64,000 nt of DNA from Shewanella oneidensis MR-1 (GTDB lineage: Bacteria; Pseudomonadota; Gammaproteobacteria; Enterobacterales; Shewanellaceae), in assembly GCF_000146165.2 (NCBI RefSeq), contig NC_004347.2, forward strand, positions 124,001-188,000. Reading direction: 5' to 3'. Numbering within the stretch: position 1 is the stretch's first letter; each line of letters starts with the position of its first letter. A program made the translations under genes and the position numbers. The notes beneath the pieces are model-generated. The model saw nothing but the letters and a program-made list of their open reading frames with translations. It was not told where the DNA came from and ran no database searches. Shown piece after piece: positions 26,203-34,399 of this stretch.

Positions 26203-26856
26203 TTAGCCTACGTTGGCCAATAAGGATTTACGGTAAACCACGATATCTTCAATCGTGAGTACGGGCATATTATGCAGGGCACCAAAGGCGATAATCTCAG
26301 GCAGACGCGCCATAGTGCCGTCGGGGTTGGTGACTTCACATAACACGCCTGCGGGCTTGAGTCCGGCCAGTTGCATTAAATCGATAGTGCCTTCGGTATG
26401 ACCACGGCGAGTTAACACACCACCGGGTTGAGCGCGAAGTGGATACACATGGCCTGGGCGAGCCAAATCGCTTGGTTTAGCATGGTCAGCGATGGCGGTT
26501 TTAATGGTGGTGACACGGTCTGCGGCTGAAACCCCAGTGGTTACACCCACTTTGGCTTCGATACTCACGGTAAACGCGGTGCCATATTGGCTTGAGTTGT
26601 TTTCTACCATAGGTGGCAGCGCAAGGGCTTTGACCTTTTCGTCCGGTAAACACAAACACACGATACCGCTGCATTCGCGAATAAGCATGGCCATTTGCGC
26701 ATTGGTCAGCGACTCGGCGGCAAAAATTAAGTCGCCTTCGTTTTCTCTATCTTCGTCATCGACCACCAACACACCTAGGCCTTGGCGCAGGGCATTAAGG
26801 CCCGCTTCAACGCGTTCGATAGCAGTACCAAAAGGAGCAAGTAAAGACTGATTCAT
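26203..26856 (-). CDS. ribB: 3,4-dihydroxy-2-butanone 4-phosphate synthase RibB
   Basis: The 217-residue protein has the same length as E. coli RibB and converts ribulose 5-phosphate to the four-carbon precursor of riboflavin. Active-site blocks are [18 protein letters not shown] (Mg-binding acidic residues), [38 protein letters not shown] and a C-terminal GTMARLPEI. It is monofunctional: no GTP cyclohydrolase II domain is attached. The single gene is preceded by a complete FMN riboswitch, so it is expected to be shut off when flavin is plentiful. Confidence 0.94.
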   Translation of the reverse strand: MNQSLLAPFGTAIERVEAGLNALRQGLGVLVVDDEDRENEGDLIFAAESLTNAQMAMLIRECSGIVCLCLPDEKVKALALPPMVENNSSQYGTAFTVSIEAKVGVTTGVSAADRVTTIKTAIADHAKPSDLARPGHVYPLRAQPGGVLTRRGHTEGTIDLMQLAGLKPAGVLCEVTNPDGTMARLPEIIAFGALHNMPVLTIEDIVVYRKSLLANVG

Positions 26857-27049
26857 GGTTAATATCCTTCAAAAATACGACATGGGAATATCCAGAATCA
26901 GGGCGTACAGAAATACAGCCATTACCCCAAAGGGGATTGTGCTGTAGCAATCGACCCCTTTAAGCGCAGGCTTAAAAACGTGATTGCAAAATATGAGGCT
27001 AACAGCTTGGATACTTAGCCAAAGTTAATGCCAATTATCCGAGTGTTGT

Positions 27050-27290
27050 CTTACATTCTCTTCCATCCGGACTCAGTACTGTCGCTAGTGGCAAACAGTC
27101 CATTACCGTCGGCTCTGGAATAATAGCGCGGTCTCGTTTGGCGTTAACCATGGCGAGACATGCTAGGGCACCAGATCTGCTGACCCCGAAATTGCGTTCG
27201 GGCGCTCGCGGGCTTTAGCGTGGGAAAATCTCTTTTACCTCACTATTTACCGCCGGTGGGGAGTTTCACCCCGCCCTGAGAATTGTTGAT
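27050..27290 (-). promoter_or_regulatory. FMN riboswitch (RFN element) of ribB
   Basis: Read on the minus strand, the leader opens with TCAGGGCGGGGTGAAACTCC, then CCCACCGGCGGTAA, and later has AGCCCGCGAGCG, GGTCAGCAGATCTGGTG, GAGCCGACGGT and GTCCGGATGGAAGAGAATG. These are the conserved arms of the RFN element. It ends about 190 bases before the ribB start, leaving room for an expression platform. The rest of the 26857-27518 gap shows no gene. Confidence 0.95.
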
Positions 27291-27518
27291 AGGCTTTGGC
27301 CTAAAAACGCGGTTATGTTGCGCCTAATTAATGGTGATGGCAATAACATCACGCCTGAAATTGGGCAATGTTTGCGCAAGCGCACAATTGTTGAAGTAAG
27401 CCTCATCTTTAGGAAACTCGCAACTTGAGCTAGCTTGGGTATATCATATCCGGCACATTCACTTATTGGCTTGCCGTCGTATCTTACGATGGTTTTTGGA
27501 CGTCACAAGGACGTATAC

Positions 27519-29654
27519 ATGCGCACTCTGTTGCTTACTTTAGGTCTTGTTATGTTATTACCCGGCTGCTCCACTCAAAAAGGGCAAGTTTCTGCGCCCG
27601 TTGCGGAAAAAATCCCCCATGTGATGACCTTGCATGGCGTCACGCGCACTGATGATTACTATTGGATGCGCGACGATAAACGCCAAGATCCCAAAGTGTT
27701 AGCGCACCTTAAGGCCGAGAATCGTTATACCCAAGCTTACTTTAAGCCGCTTAAGTCATTGCAGGATGGATTGTTTAACGAGCTGACTGGGCGGTTAGTG
27801 GCTGATGAGTCGAGCGTGCCGTACCAATGGCATCAGCATAGCTATTACCGCCGATATCAAGAGGGCAGCGAATATCCGTTGATCGCCCGCAAGGGGAGCA
27901 AGGGTGTTGAGCAACTGATGCTCGATGTGAATGAGCGTGCCAAGGGCCATGAGTTTTATGGTTTAGGTGGCGTCAGCGTCAGCCCAGATGAAACCATGCT
28001 GGCCTTTGGTGAAGATGTGTTAAGCCGCCGCGTGTATAACATCTATTTTAAAGATATCGAATCCGGCGCCATGATCACCGATGTGCTTGAAAACACAGAG
28101 GGTCGAATCGTTTGGGGCAATGATAATCGCCATGTGTTTTACATCGCTAAAGATTTGCAAACCCTGCTCGGCAACCGGGTATATCGCCATGAACTCGGTA
28201 CGCCACAGTCCCGTGATGTGCTGGTGTATGAGGAGCAAGATGATGCTTATTACATCTCCCTCGGCAAGAGTTTAGACGAGTCGCAAATTGTGTTGTTCCA
28301 CGAGAGCACCACCACTAGCGAAGTGTCAGTGCTGGATGCTAACGATCCTTTAAGCCTGTTCAAACCTGTGCTTGCGCGGGAAGAAGGCCATGAATATAGC
28401 GTTTCTAAACTGGGCGACAGCTATTACGTCCTCACCAACTGGCAGGCGACAAACTTTCGCTTAATGAAAGTGGCGATTAAGGATGCTGCCGATAAATCCA
28501 AATGGCAGGAAGTGGTTGCTCACAATCCCAATGCGCGGCTTGAAGATGAACTGGTGCTAAAGGATTACCTGATTATTCAAACCCGTGAAAATGGCCTGAC
28601 ACGGATTAAAGTGATGCCATTCAATGGTCAAAAGCCCTTTGAACTGAGTTTTGATGAACCCGCTTATGTGCTCGGCTTGGATGTTAATGCCCAGCAAGAT
28701 AGCGATAAGTTACGGGTTTTCTACTCGAGCCTGACCACGCCCGAGACGATTTATGAGTACCACTTAAGTAATCCTGATAGACGCGATCTGCTCAAGCAGG
28801 AACAAGTGCTTGGCGGTTTTGATGCCGGAGCGTACCGCGCCGAACGCGTATTTGTCACCGCCCGCGATGGCGCTAAGGTGCCAGTGTCCTTGGTGTATCG
28901 TAAGGATAAATTCAAGAAAGACGGCACCAATCCACTGTATCAATATGGTTATGGTTCATATGGTTATACGGTAGAGCCTGACTTTTCGTCGTCGGTTATC
29001 AGTCTGCTCGACCGCGGCTTTGTGTATGCCATTGCCCATGTGCGCGGCGGTGAAATGCTCGGCCGCCCTTGGTACGATGCGGGCAAGTTGCTGAATAAAA
29101 AGAATAGCTTTTATGACTTTATCGATGTAACTACGGCCTTAACCGAGCAAGGTTATGGCGATAAAAATAAAGTGGTAGCCGCGGGCGGCAGTGCTGGTGG
29201 GCTGTTAATGGGCGCGATTGCCAATATGGCACCTGAAAAGTACTTTGCCATTGCAGCGCACGTGCCCTTTGTGGATGTGGTCACGACCATGCTCGATGAG
29301 TCGATTCCGCTGACTACCAACGAGTACGATGAATGGGGTAATCCAAACGACAAGACCTATTTCGACTATATGCTCAGCTACTCACCCTACGACAATGTTG
29401 CCGACCATGAGTATCCCCACCTATTGGTGACCACAGGTTTGCATGATTCACAGGTGCAGTATTTCGAGCCCGCTAAATGGGTAGCAAAACTGCGTGAAGT
29501 GCAAAACAAATGGTACAAACTGGACGATAAGGTGTTGTTATTCCACGTTGATATGGATGCCGGCCACGGTGGAAAGAGTGGTCGTTACCGCCAGTACCAA
29601 GATACAGCGCAGGAATATGCCTTCTTCTTAAGCCTGCTCGGCATGACTAAGTAG
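27519..29654 (+). CDS. Lipoprotein S9 peptidase (oligopeptidase B-like)
   Basis: The protein is 711 residues from the ATG at 27519, which has AAGGA 7 bases upstream; the frame is open to 27435 but without support. It begins with a lipoprotein signal ending LPGC, so it is probably membrane-anchored. The N-terminal propeller includes DDYYWMRDDKRQDP, as in PtrB. The C-terminal hydrolase has S558 (GGSAGG), D643 (GLHDSQV) and H683 (AGHGG) as the triad. It should cleave short peptides after basic residues or proline-like sites; the cut preference is not readable. The lipoprotein anchor is unusual relative to cytosolic PtrB. Confidence 0.88.
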   Translation: MRTLLLTLGLVMLLPGCSTQKGQVSAPVAEKIPHVMTLHGVTRTDDYYWMRDDKRQDPKVLAHLKAENRYTQAYFKPLKSLQDGLFNELTGRLVADESSVPYQWHQHSYYRRYQEGSEYPLIARKGSKGVEQLMLDVNERAKGHEFYGLGGVSVSPDETMLAFGEDVLSRRVYNIYFKDIESGAMITDVLENTEGRIVWGNDNRHVFYIAKDLQTLLGNRVYRHELGTPQSRDVLVYEEQDDAYYISLGKSLDESQIVLFHESTTTSEVSVLDANDPLSLFKPVLAREEGHEYSVSKLGDSYYVLTNWQATNFRLMKVAIKDAADKSKWQEVVAHNPNARLEDELVLKDYLIIQTRENGLTRIKVMPFNGQKPFELSFDEPAYVLGLDVNAQQDSDKLRVFYSSLTTPETIYEYHLSNPDRRDLLKQEQVLGGFDAGAYRAERVFVTARDGAKVPVSLVYRKDKFKKDGTNPLYQYGYGSYGYTVEPDFSSSVISLLDRGFVYAIAHVRGGEMLGRPWYDAGKLLNKKNSFYDFIDVTTALTEQGYGDKNKVVAAGGSAGGLLMGAIANMAPEKYFAIAAHVPFVDVVTTMLDESIPLTTNEYDEWGNPNDKTYFDYMLSYSPYDNVADHEYPHLLVTTGLHDSQVQYFEPAKWVAKLREVQNKWYKLDDKVLLFHVDMDAGHGGKSGRYRQYQDTAQEYAFFLSLLGMTK

Positions 29655-29664
29655 GTGCTACCGG

Positions 29665-30045
29665 GTGACCGATTTAGTGATTGAAGCCGCTAATTCAACT
29701 CCCTCGGCTAGCCCCAAACAAGGGGCTAGCCAAGCACAAGCTGTGACTTCGGAGCAAGGCGCGACGTCAGAGATAGTGCAAGCATCAGCGTGGTATCTGT
29801 ACCTTATCTGCTGCGCCAATGGCCACTTGTACACCGGCATCACCACAGATGTCGCACGCCGGTTTAACGAACATCAATCCAATGGCCCCAAGACGGCAAA
29901 ATATCTGCGTGGCAAAGGGCCATTAACCCTGATGTATCAAGAACAAGTCGGCAGTCAGGGTGATGCACTACGGCGTGAGATTGCAGTTAAAAAGCTGAGT
30001 CGCGCTCAGAAGTTGGTGTTGATTGAATCAGCTGAACATAGATAG
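29665..30045 (+). CDS. GIY-YIG nuclease-domain protein (YhbQ-like)
   Basis: The 126-residue protein starts at a GTG at 29665, only 10 bases after the peptidase stop. The first 40 residues are a Ser/Ala/Gln-rich leader. The domain begins WYLYLICCANGHLYTGITTDVARRFNEHQ, with the GIY-YIG variant YLY/YTG, the catalytic Arg in RRFNEH, and TAKYLRGKGPLTL plus ALRREIAVKKLSR. Small stand-alone GIY-YIG proteins such as YhbQ have weak nuclease activity of unknown purpose. The leader may be an over-extended start; the domain itself is secure. Confidence 0.85.
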   Translation: MTDLVIEAANSTPSASPKQGASQAQAVTSEQGATSEIVQASAWYLYLICCANGHLYTGITTDVARRFNEHQSNGPKTAKYLRGKGPLTLMYQEQVGSQGDALRREIAVKKLSRAQKLVLIESAEHR

Positions 30046-30133
30046 TGCGAGATAAAAGAGCTAAATCATTGGTGTACGCGTGTAATGATTAAGCACTGTC
30101 ATTTCAGTGACGCGCAGCAAGTACGTCCTTGTA

Positions 30134-30142
30134 TGCTCGACG
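30134..30142 (+). repeat. Target-site duplication, left
   Basis: TGCTCGACG at 30134-30142 is repeated at 31481-31489, directly flanking the IS10-like element. A 9-bp duplication is the IS10 norm. Confidence 0.9.
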
Positions 30143-31480
30143 CTGTAGGATCCCCTCATAATTCATAGCCCCAACAACCATGAGTTAATGAGAGTTGGGC
30201 TAGTTTCTTCGCAGCACAAAGCAAATCATCTGCTGATATGGGGTAGTCATGCCGTCGCCGCAGCAGTTCTTTGCCCATCCTGATTGTTGATAGCACATTC
30301 CTTTTCTTTACCGTGTTGGCTTGGAAGTGCCGCTGTAATTGCTGTGTTTCTCCGTATAATCCTACCCACCAAAATGCCAGTTGTACCAATAATGCTATCA
30401 ATAGCAGTATGTCCATCCTCGCCGCATAACGTGTTCTGCTATGACGTAAACCAAAGCCATAAGCGGGGCTTTTTAAATCTCTAAAGGTTTCTTCTATTTG
30501 CATCCGTTTTTGGTAAATATTAACCAGTTTTTGAGGCGACATGGCTTCTATGGTCAAGTTGGTCACCAGTGCCCAAGGCTCTTTGGCGGTCAGTTCATAC
30601 GTCCATTGCGCCGTATGGTGACAGTCTGTTGTCGTACTTCGCTGACCTTTTCTGCCTTTACTTGGAGCCCTGAACAATACCATCTCGCATAACAAGGGTT
30701 TCTTTACCGATAACGCCACTCGCCCAACATGTTTTGCGCGACGACTGGCTTTGGGATAAAGCGCTTTTAGCGAAAATTGGCGACCGAAGGGGTGCAGCCG
30801 ATAGACACTTAATCCTCTGACACGACCCAGCCAATACCAACCGAGCTGCTCGACTTTTCGAAACCATGGATTACGGAAGCCCGCGTCAGTGACTATCAGC
30901 GGGGTAATATTGTCAGGTAACACTTTATGGAGTTCATTCAGAAACTGATTATGGGCAGTTTGTGTGCCTTGTAGTACTAACGGAAATGTTCGCTCGTAGA
31001 GCGTGATAGAGCGGCCCTTAATCGCAATAGAGGCGCGTAGTGCAATCAGTTCACGACCTTCACGCATATCAGACCAATCCACCAGTATGGTCGGCATCGT
31101 ATGTGCTGTTAGCAGCCACTTTGCATGCCACTGATAAACAGCCAGTCTTTCATGGTGAAGGTGCGGGTTGCCCAATAATCTATCCATGCGTTTTATTGAG
31201 TGTTTAGTATGAGTGCTGGTGCCATCAATGTGCCGCCCTAAATGCGTGAGGGTGAGACAATCCGCGTTGATGAGGGCTTTGCAGGCGACCATGAGTGTAT
31301 TCAGTCGCTTTTGATGGATTTCTGGACAATGTTGATAGAGAGATTGATGTAAGATAGTTAACACTTGCACCTTGATGCCCTGTGATTGATGTTTGTTCGC
31401 ACTTCCATCTGATCACACTTCAAGGTGCAAGTTCACTCTAATTTAATGATTTATCTGAAAATCATCAGGGGATTCTTCAG
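30143..31480 (-). mobile_element. Complete IS10-like insertion sequence (IS4 family), 1338 bp
   Basis: The left end CTGTAGGATCCCCTCATAAT and the right end (read inward) CTGAAGAATCCCCTGATGAT form the terminal inverted repeats and resemble the IS10 end. One transposase gene fills the element, and 9-bp direct repeats flank it. The two ends differ at several positions, so the element may be less active. Rejoining the flanks restores a palindrome GGCGGCAT-CC-ATGCCGCC, showing that the element landed beside an intergenic hairpin repeat. Confidence 0.92.
30156..31370 (-). CDS. IS10-like transposase (IS4 family DDE)
   Basis: The 404-residue protein is very similar to the IS10/Tn10 transposase as I remember it. 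The DDE residues are D98 (ILVDWSDMRE), D162 (LIVTDAGFRNPW) and E293 in the YREK-type block YQKRMQIEETFRDLK. It also has GWYWLGRVRG and FRDLKSPAYGFGLRHSRTR. The frame is intact and of full length. It acts by cut-and-paste on its own terminal repeats. In IS10 translation is limited by antisense RNA; an equivalent could not be judged here. Confidence 0.95.
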   Translation of the reverse strand: MQVLTILHQSLYQHCPEIHQKRLNTLMVACKALINADCLTLTHLGRHIDGTSTHTKHSIKRMDRLLGNPHLHHERLAVYQWHAKWLLTAHTMPTILVDWSDMREGRELIALRASIAIKGRSITLYERTFPLVLQGTQTAHNQFLNELHKVLPDNITPLIVTDAGFRNPWFRKVEQLGWYWLGRVRGLSVYRLHPFGRQFSLKALYPKASRRAKHVGRVALSVKKPLLCEMVLFRAPSKGRKGQRSTTTDCHHTAQWTYELTAKEPWALVTNLTIEAMSPQKLVNIYQKRMQIEETFRDLKSPAYGFGLRHSRTRYAARMDILLLIALLVQLAFWWVGLYGETQQLQRHFQANTVKKRNVLSTIRMGKELLRRRHDYPISADDLLCAAKKLAQLSLTHGCWGYEL

Positions 31481-31489
31481 TGCTCGACG
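31481..31489 (+). repeat. Target-site duplication, right
   Basis: This second copy of TGCTCGACG abuts the right end of the IS10-like element and is followed by GCGGCATCCATGCCGCC, one half of the hairpin repeat that was the target. Confidence 0.9.
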
Positions 31490-31593
31490 GCGGCATCCAT
31501 GCCGCCAACGGTCACTTCCATGTCAGTGCTTAATCCAATTAACCACTGAGTATTCTTTTAGTCCTACATGCCCCAATTCTGTAGTTACGCCGC

Positions 31594-31620
31594 AAAATTT
31601 AATAGTGGGTGCCTCGATAA
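31594..31620 (+). repeat. Dispersed GTGGGTG repeat, copy a (diverged)
   Basis: AAAATTTAATAGTGGGTGCC followed by TCGATAA matches the consensus AAATTTAACARTGGGTGTC of copies at 33071, 33338, 33667 and 33824 with two changes. Confidence 0.6.
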
Positions 31621-31714
31621 TTAAAACGGTTCACTATGGGATCATCGAGTTTAAAAAGTTGCTTTGTGGTTACCCGCTGGTGATATGATTGTTCAATAAA
31701 CATTGAGGTGATCT

Positions 31715-32200
31715 ATGGATAGAATATCTTTAATACTATTCACGCTGGTGTTAACGGGCGGTCCTACTTTTACGGTCTTTGCCGAAGTCTATAAATGTGC
31801 TGATGGAAAATATCAGGCTGATCCCTGTAATGAAACGAGCAAGCCAGTTGATTTAAGTGGCGTCGGTAGCTTTATTAAAAGCAGTGACAGTACCGCTCAA
31901 TCAAGCGTGAGTTCAAGCGCTACTTCTGATAAGAAAAAAGAAATCAGTACCTATATCGAGAGGCAACGTATTGCCCGAGAGATCTCTCGGCTTGAGGCTG
32001 ACCGCAAGAAGGTGATTGCGGCGCGTGACCAGCGCTTACGTAATCTGCGTGAAAGTCGGCAGTATGCGAATAACAACTTAGCTGGTGCAACCTGGCAGCA
32101 AAGCTTAGCTCAGGAACAAGTCGCTGCAGCCCAAGAGGCCGACACGTTGGTGTCATCTATCGATCGGCAAATAGAGCAGCTAAAAGAAGAGTTAAAATAG
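31715..32200 (+). CDS. DUF4124-containing secreted coiled-coil protein
   Basis: The 161-residue protein has a signal peptide (ILFTLVLTGGPTFTVFA) followed by a short DUF4124-type motif EVYKCADGKYQADPCNET with two cysteines, common in small secreted proteins of gammaproteobacteria. A Ser-rich linker leads to a long charged helix (residues 75-160) with coiled-coil character. The function is unknown. AGGTGA precedes the ATG. It is isolated between the IS10-like element and an AT-rich lipoprotein gene. Confidence 0.75.
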   Translation: MDRISLILFTLVLTGGPTFTVFAEVYKCADGKYQADPCNETSKPVDLSGVGSFIKSSDSTAQSSVSSSATSDKKKEISTYIERQRIAREISRLEADRKKVIAARDQRLRNLRESRQYANNNLAGATWQQSLAQEQVAAAQEADTLVSSIDRQIEQLKEELK

Positions 32201-32318
32201 CGCTGGCTCGTTTGAATGTCTTTTTTCGTGATGATGTGTTTATTGAAATACTGATAAATTTATTTTATTTTAAGTGATTAACCATGTGTACTTTTACTGG
32301 TCTAATGAGGTTAACTCG

Positions 32319-32340
32319 CATGCGCACTAAGACGTTATTT
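32319..32340 (+). other. Cassette-boundary-like sequence (CATGCGCA/CTAAGACGTTA)
   Basis: CATGCGCACTAAGACGTTAT before the AT-rich lipoprotein gene matches the sequence just left of the true integron cassette (CATGCGCA, 6 extra bases, then CTAAGACGTTAG at 4068-4095). In both, GTT is followed by a foreign-looking gene. GTTATTT fits GTTRRRY. No matching attC was found after the gene, so this is only suggestive. Confidence 0.35.
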
Positions 32341-32364
32341 TTTCAAGGGAATTGTGCGTCATAT

Positions 32365-33000
32365 ATGCTTTTCAAAAAACATGTATTTATAATTTTTCTT
32401 TCAATAATATCTGTCTCGTGTGCGCCTGTAGTGAGAGATTACTACAAGCCAATATATAGCGAAGGAGTTACACACAGTAGTGGCTGCGGAGGTTCTGGCC
32501 CTGCGGATAAAATATCAATACCGCTTAGTGGGGGAGTTGAGCTCAAAGTATCTAGCTCTAGTTCTGCAAAAAAATTTTATTTTACAGCTTCAATTGCTGC
32601 ACCATCTGGAACATATTTTCAATTTGATAGCGACGAAATTGTAATTACTGACAATGCAATAAATAAAGTATGGAATGTAAGAATTACTGAATTAATTACA
32701 CTGCCAGAGAATGTTTCAAATGCTAATTCTGTTGAACCCGCTAATGGGAATGAATATCTCCGTGTGATTCCAACATCAAAGATAATGGGTAATACCTTTT
32801 TTGGATATAACACATTATTTGGTAAAAAGTATTTTAATTCTGGTGCGTCAATAAGTATTTTATCAAGAGATATTGAGTATAAATTGGAAGATTACTCAGT
32901 CCAGTTACCATCCATTATTATAAATGGTAACAAATATATTACTGAGCCCATAAGATTTTTACATGTGCGAAGTATAGGGATAGACCCTCTGAATTGTTAA
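32365..33000 (+). CDS. AT-rich lipoprotein of unknown function
   Basis: I recognise no family for this 211-residue protein from the ATG at 32365; the open frame reaches 32284 but the extra 27 residues lack character. The N-terminus KKHVFIIFLSIISVSCAP is a lipoprotein signal with lipobox SVSC. The mature part is beta-rich with a Ser/Gly-rich start (GVTHSSGCGGSG). Base composition is clearly more AT-rich than the neighbours, with ATA and AAA codons frequent, indicating acquired DNA. A cassette-boundary-like motif stands about 30 bases upstream. Confidence 0.65.
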   Translation: MLFKKHVFIIFLSIISVSCAPVVRDYYKPIYSEGVTHSSGCGGSGPADKISIPLSGGVELKVSSSSSAKKFYFTASIAAPSGTYFQFDSDEIVITDNAINKVWNVRITELITLPENVSNANSVEPANGNEYLRVIPTSKIMGNTFFGYNTLFGKKYFNSGASISILSRDIEYKLEDYSVQLPSIIINGNKYITEPIRFLHVRSIGIDPLNC

Positions 33001-33059
33001 TGTAATATGTTTTATCAGCATCGAAAAGACATTGTAATTACTAATTAGGGATGGCATTA

Positions 33060-33206
33060 ATGTTATTAAAAAAATTTAACAGTGGGTGTCTTGATAAACT
33101 CACCAATAACCAAGGCCCAATCGATAGCGAACAACCCAGCTTAATGAACGATGACTTGCAGTTACTCAAACAGAACTGCTCAGAAGAATTTAAAGGGATG
33201 AAGTAG
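33060..33206 (+). CDS. Small hypothetical ORF (48 aa) containing a dispersed repeat
   Basis: An ATG at 33060 opens a 48-codon frame ending at TAG 33204-33206. The first 14 codons run through the dispersed repeat at 33071-33100 (FNSGCLDKL), and the rest (NDDLQLLKQNCSEEFKGM) looks like a genuine polar, helical protein end. It may be the tail of an older gene whose front was replaced by the repeat. No ribosome site is clear. Real expression is doubtful. Confidence 0.3.
   Translation: MLLKKFNSGCLDKLTNNQGPIDSEQPSLMNDDLQLLKQNCSEEFKGMK
33071..33100 (+). repeat. Dispersed GTGGGTGTC repeat, copy b (forward)
   Basis: The copy contains AAATTTAACAGTGGGTGTC followed by TTGATAAACT. It faces copy c at 33338-33368, forming an inverted pair about 300 bases long around the two small ORFs. 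Confidence 0.75.
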
Positions 33207-33214
33207 GAAGTAAT

Positions 33215-33376
33215 ATGTTTTCTGAGTTTATATCTAGTTTTATATCTGATTCTACAGTAAAAGCAGCAGTAATCACTGCAGTATTAGCGTTTTCAGGATC
33301 GCTTTTTGTTGCATTCTTTAGTAGAGCACAAAAGGTAAGTTTAAACGGGACACCCATTGTTAAATTTTGTGAGTGA
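33215..33376 (+). pseudogene. Small membrane-protein gene truncated by a repeat
   Basis: An ATG at 33215 with AGGAAG upstream opens a 53-codon frame. Residues 1-39 look like the start of a real membrane protein, with one hydrophobic helix (AAVITAVLAFSGSLFVAFF) and a following SRAQK. At VSLNGTPIVKFCE the frame runs into reverse copy c of the dispersed repeat and stops at TGA. I read it as the 5' remnant of a longer gene cut by the repeat. The original product is not recognised. Confidence 0.5.
33338..33368 (-). repeat. Dispersed GTGGGTGTC repeat, copy c (reverse)
   Basis: GGGACACCCATTGTTAAATT is the reverse complement of the consensus. It supplies the last codons of the truncated membrane-protein frame. 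Confidence 0.75.
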
Positions 33377-33382
33377 TGCAAT

Positions 33383-33622
33383 AAAAGTCAGGCATTACTG
33401 GCTATCAATGGTTGCACCCAATCAAGCATTGTTGCACCAGTGACCTTCTAAAACATGGATGTTTTAGTAGAGCCTACAAGGACCCGATTTTTAAAGCATG
33501 AGTACGGCGAGTCACTGGTGTGGCTCATATAAGAGCGTGTGAACGCCTGCGGCAGGCAATTAGGGGATACGATAGCCTGAAGCTGTGATGTTGCCTATTA
33601 GCAACTCGAACCATTACCGAAA
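33383..33622 (+). repeat. 240-bp direct repeat, copy 1
   Basis: The block from AAAAGTCAGG through CTCGAACCATTACCGAA recurs with about one change in eight at 33949-34192. It includes the 86-bp palindromic element at 33435-33520 and GCCTGCGGCAGGCAATTAGG, itself containing the palindrome GCCTGCGGCAGGC. No ORF of substance is present. Confidence 0.75.
33435..33520. repeat. 86-bp palindromic element, copy 1
   Basis: CACCAGTGAC at 33435-33444 and GTCACTGGTG at 33511-33520 are perfect inverted ends, enclosing a second perfect hairpin TAAAACAT-GG-ATGTTTTA. The nested palindromes would fold well as RNA or single-stranded DNA. Confidence 0.75.
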
Positions 33623-33666
33623 CTAGCACTGGCTCACCGAGCGAGTTTATCTAGATAATCATTGTC

Positions 33667-33697
33667 AAAAATTTAACAATGGGTGTCCGATAAACTT
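33667..33697 (+). repeat. Dispersed GTGGGTGTC repeat, copy d (forward)
   Basis: AAATTTAACAATGGGTGTCC followed by GATAAACTT, with CCGATAAACTTACA then repeated once more immediately downstream. It pairs with copy e in inverted orientation, bracketing 188 bases. Confidence 0.75.
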
Positions 33698-33823
33698 ACA
33701 TCCGATAAACTTACAAATCTAAAAATAGAGTCCGTACTATGTCCGTACAAGTTGCGATCTGGTTGTTTAAACTTTATACTCCAATCCATTACGGATTTAC
33801 TCCGTACGATAGGAGGTTTTATC

Positions 33824-33854
33824 GAGTTTATCGAGACACCCACTGTTAAATTTT
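33824..33854 (-). repeat. Dispersed GTGGGTGTC repeat, copy e (reverse)
   Basis: GAGTTTATCGAGACACCCAC followed by TGTTAAATTTT. With copy d it forms terminal inverted repeats of about 28 bases around a segment with no gene. Confidence 0.75.
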
Positions 33855-33948
33855 CTTACAGGAATGATAGGGCTGGAAAAACTCTTTTAGGATTAACAGC
33901 CTGCACCGAGGGATCGAAGCTCGTTTCCTTCGCGAAGTTGATGAACAA

Positions 33949-34192
33949 AAGTCAGGACAGGCATTACTCGACTGTTAATGGTTGCACCTAATCCAGCATT
34001 GTTGCGCCAGTGACCTTCTAAAACACGGATGTTTTAGTAGAGCCTACAGGGACGCAATTTTTAAAGCATGAGTACGGCGAGTCACTGGTGTAGCTCATAT
34101 AAGAGCGTGCGAAAGCCTGCGGCAGGCAATTAGGGAATACGATAGCCAGAAGCCATGATGCCGCCTATTAGCCCTTCGAATCATGACCGAAC
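33949..34192 (+). repeat. 240-bp direct repeat, copy 2
   Basis: This is the second copy of the block at 33383-33622, with scattered substitutions and a short insertion near its start. The remaining part of the 33377-34399 gap holds no other gene that I can support. Confidence 0.75.
34005..34090. repeat. 86-bp palindromic element, copy 2
   Basis: The ends are CGCCAGTGAC-type and GTCACTGGTG, so one inverted-end base has changed (A to G) compared with copy 1. The inner hairpin TAAAACACGGATGTTTTA is kept with one mismatch. Confidence 0.7.
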
Positions 34193-34229
34193 CTACTGTT
34201 CAGAATTGAGTCTGAGAAAATTTCATACG

Positions 34230-34262
34230 CAAAAAAATGCCACTACAAGGGGTTAGTGGCAT
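34230..34262 (-). terminator. Intrinsic terminator after the DGSG-repeat lipoprotein gene
   Basis: On the minus strand ATGCCACTA and TAGTGGCAT form a 9-bp stem followed by a T7 run, about 140 bases beyond the stop of the gene ending at 34400. Confidence 0.8.
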
Positions 34263-34399
34263 AAAGTGCATAAGATTGTCCATGGAACGGTAACGCAAAA
34301 GGGGTGGGTAGAAGACTGACATTTTGGTTGGGAACCGTTACAACATCAGTCTCTACGCCGGGAAGTCGGTTGAGCAGTCTCTCTTGATTTTACTGGCAA

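Noticed and set aside
31425..31688. An 87-codon forward frame starting in the IS end
   Set aside because: It begins inside the IS10-like terminus and crosses the target duplication and a hairpin, so it is a chance product of the insertion.
33001..33060. An attC site after the AT-rich lipoprotein gene
   Set aside because: The expected R'' core complementary to GTTATTT (AAATAAC) is not found near the stop, and no attC-like fold is seen.
33683..33991. A 102-codon forward frame in the repeat region
   Set aside because: It runs through copies of the dispersed repeat and the start of the 240-bp direct repeat, has no ribosome site and no protein-like composition.
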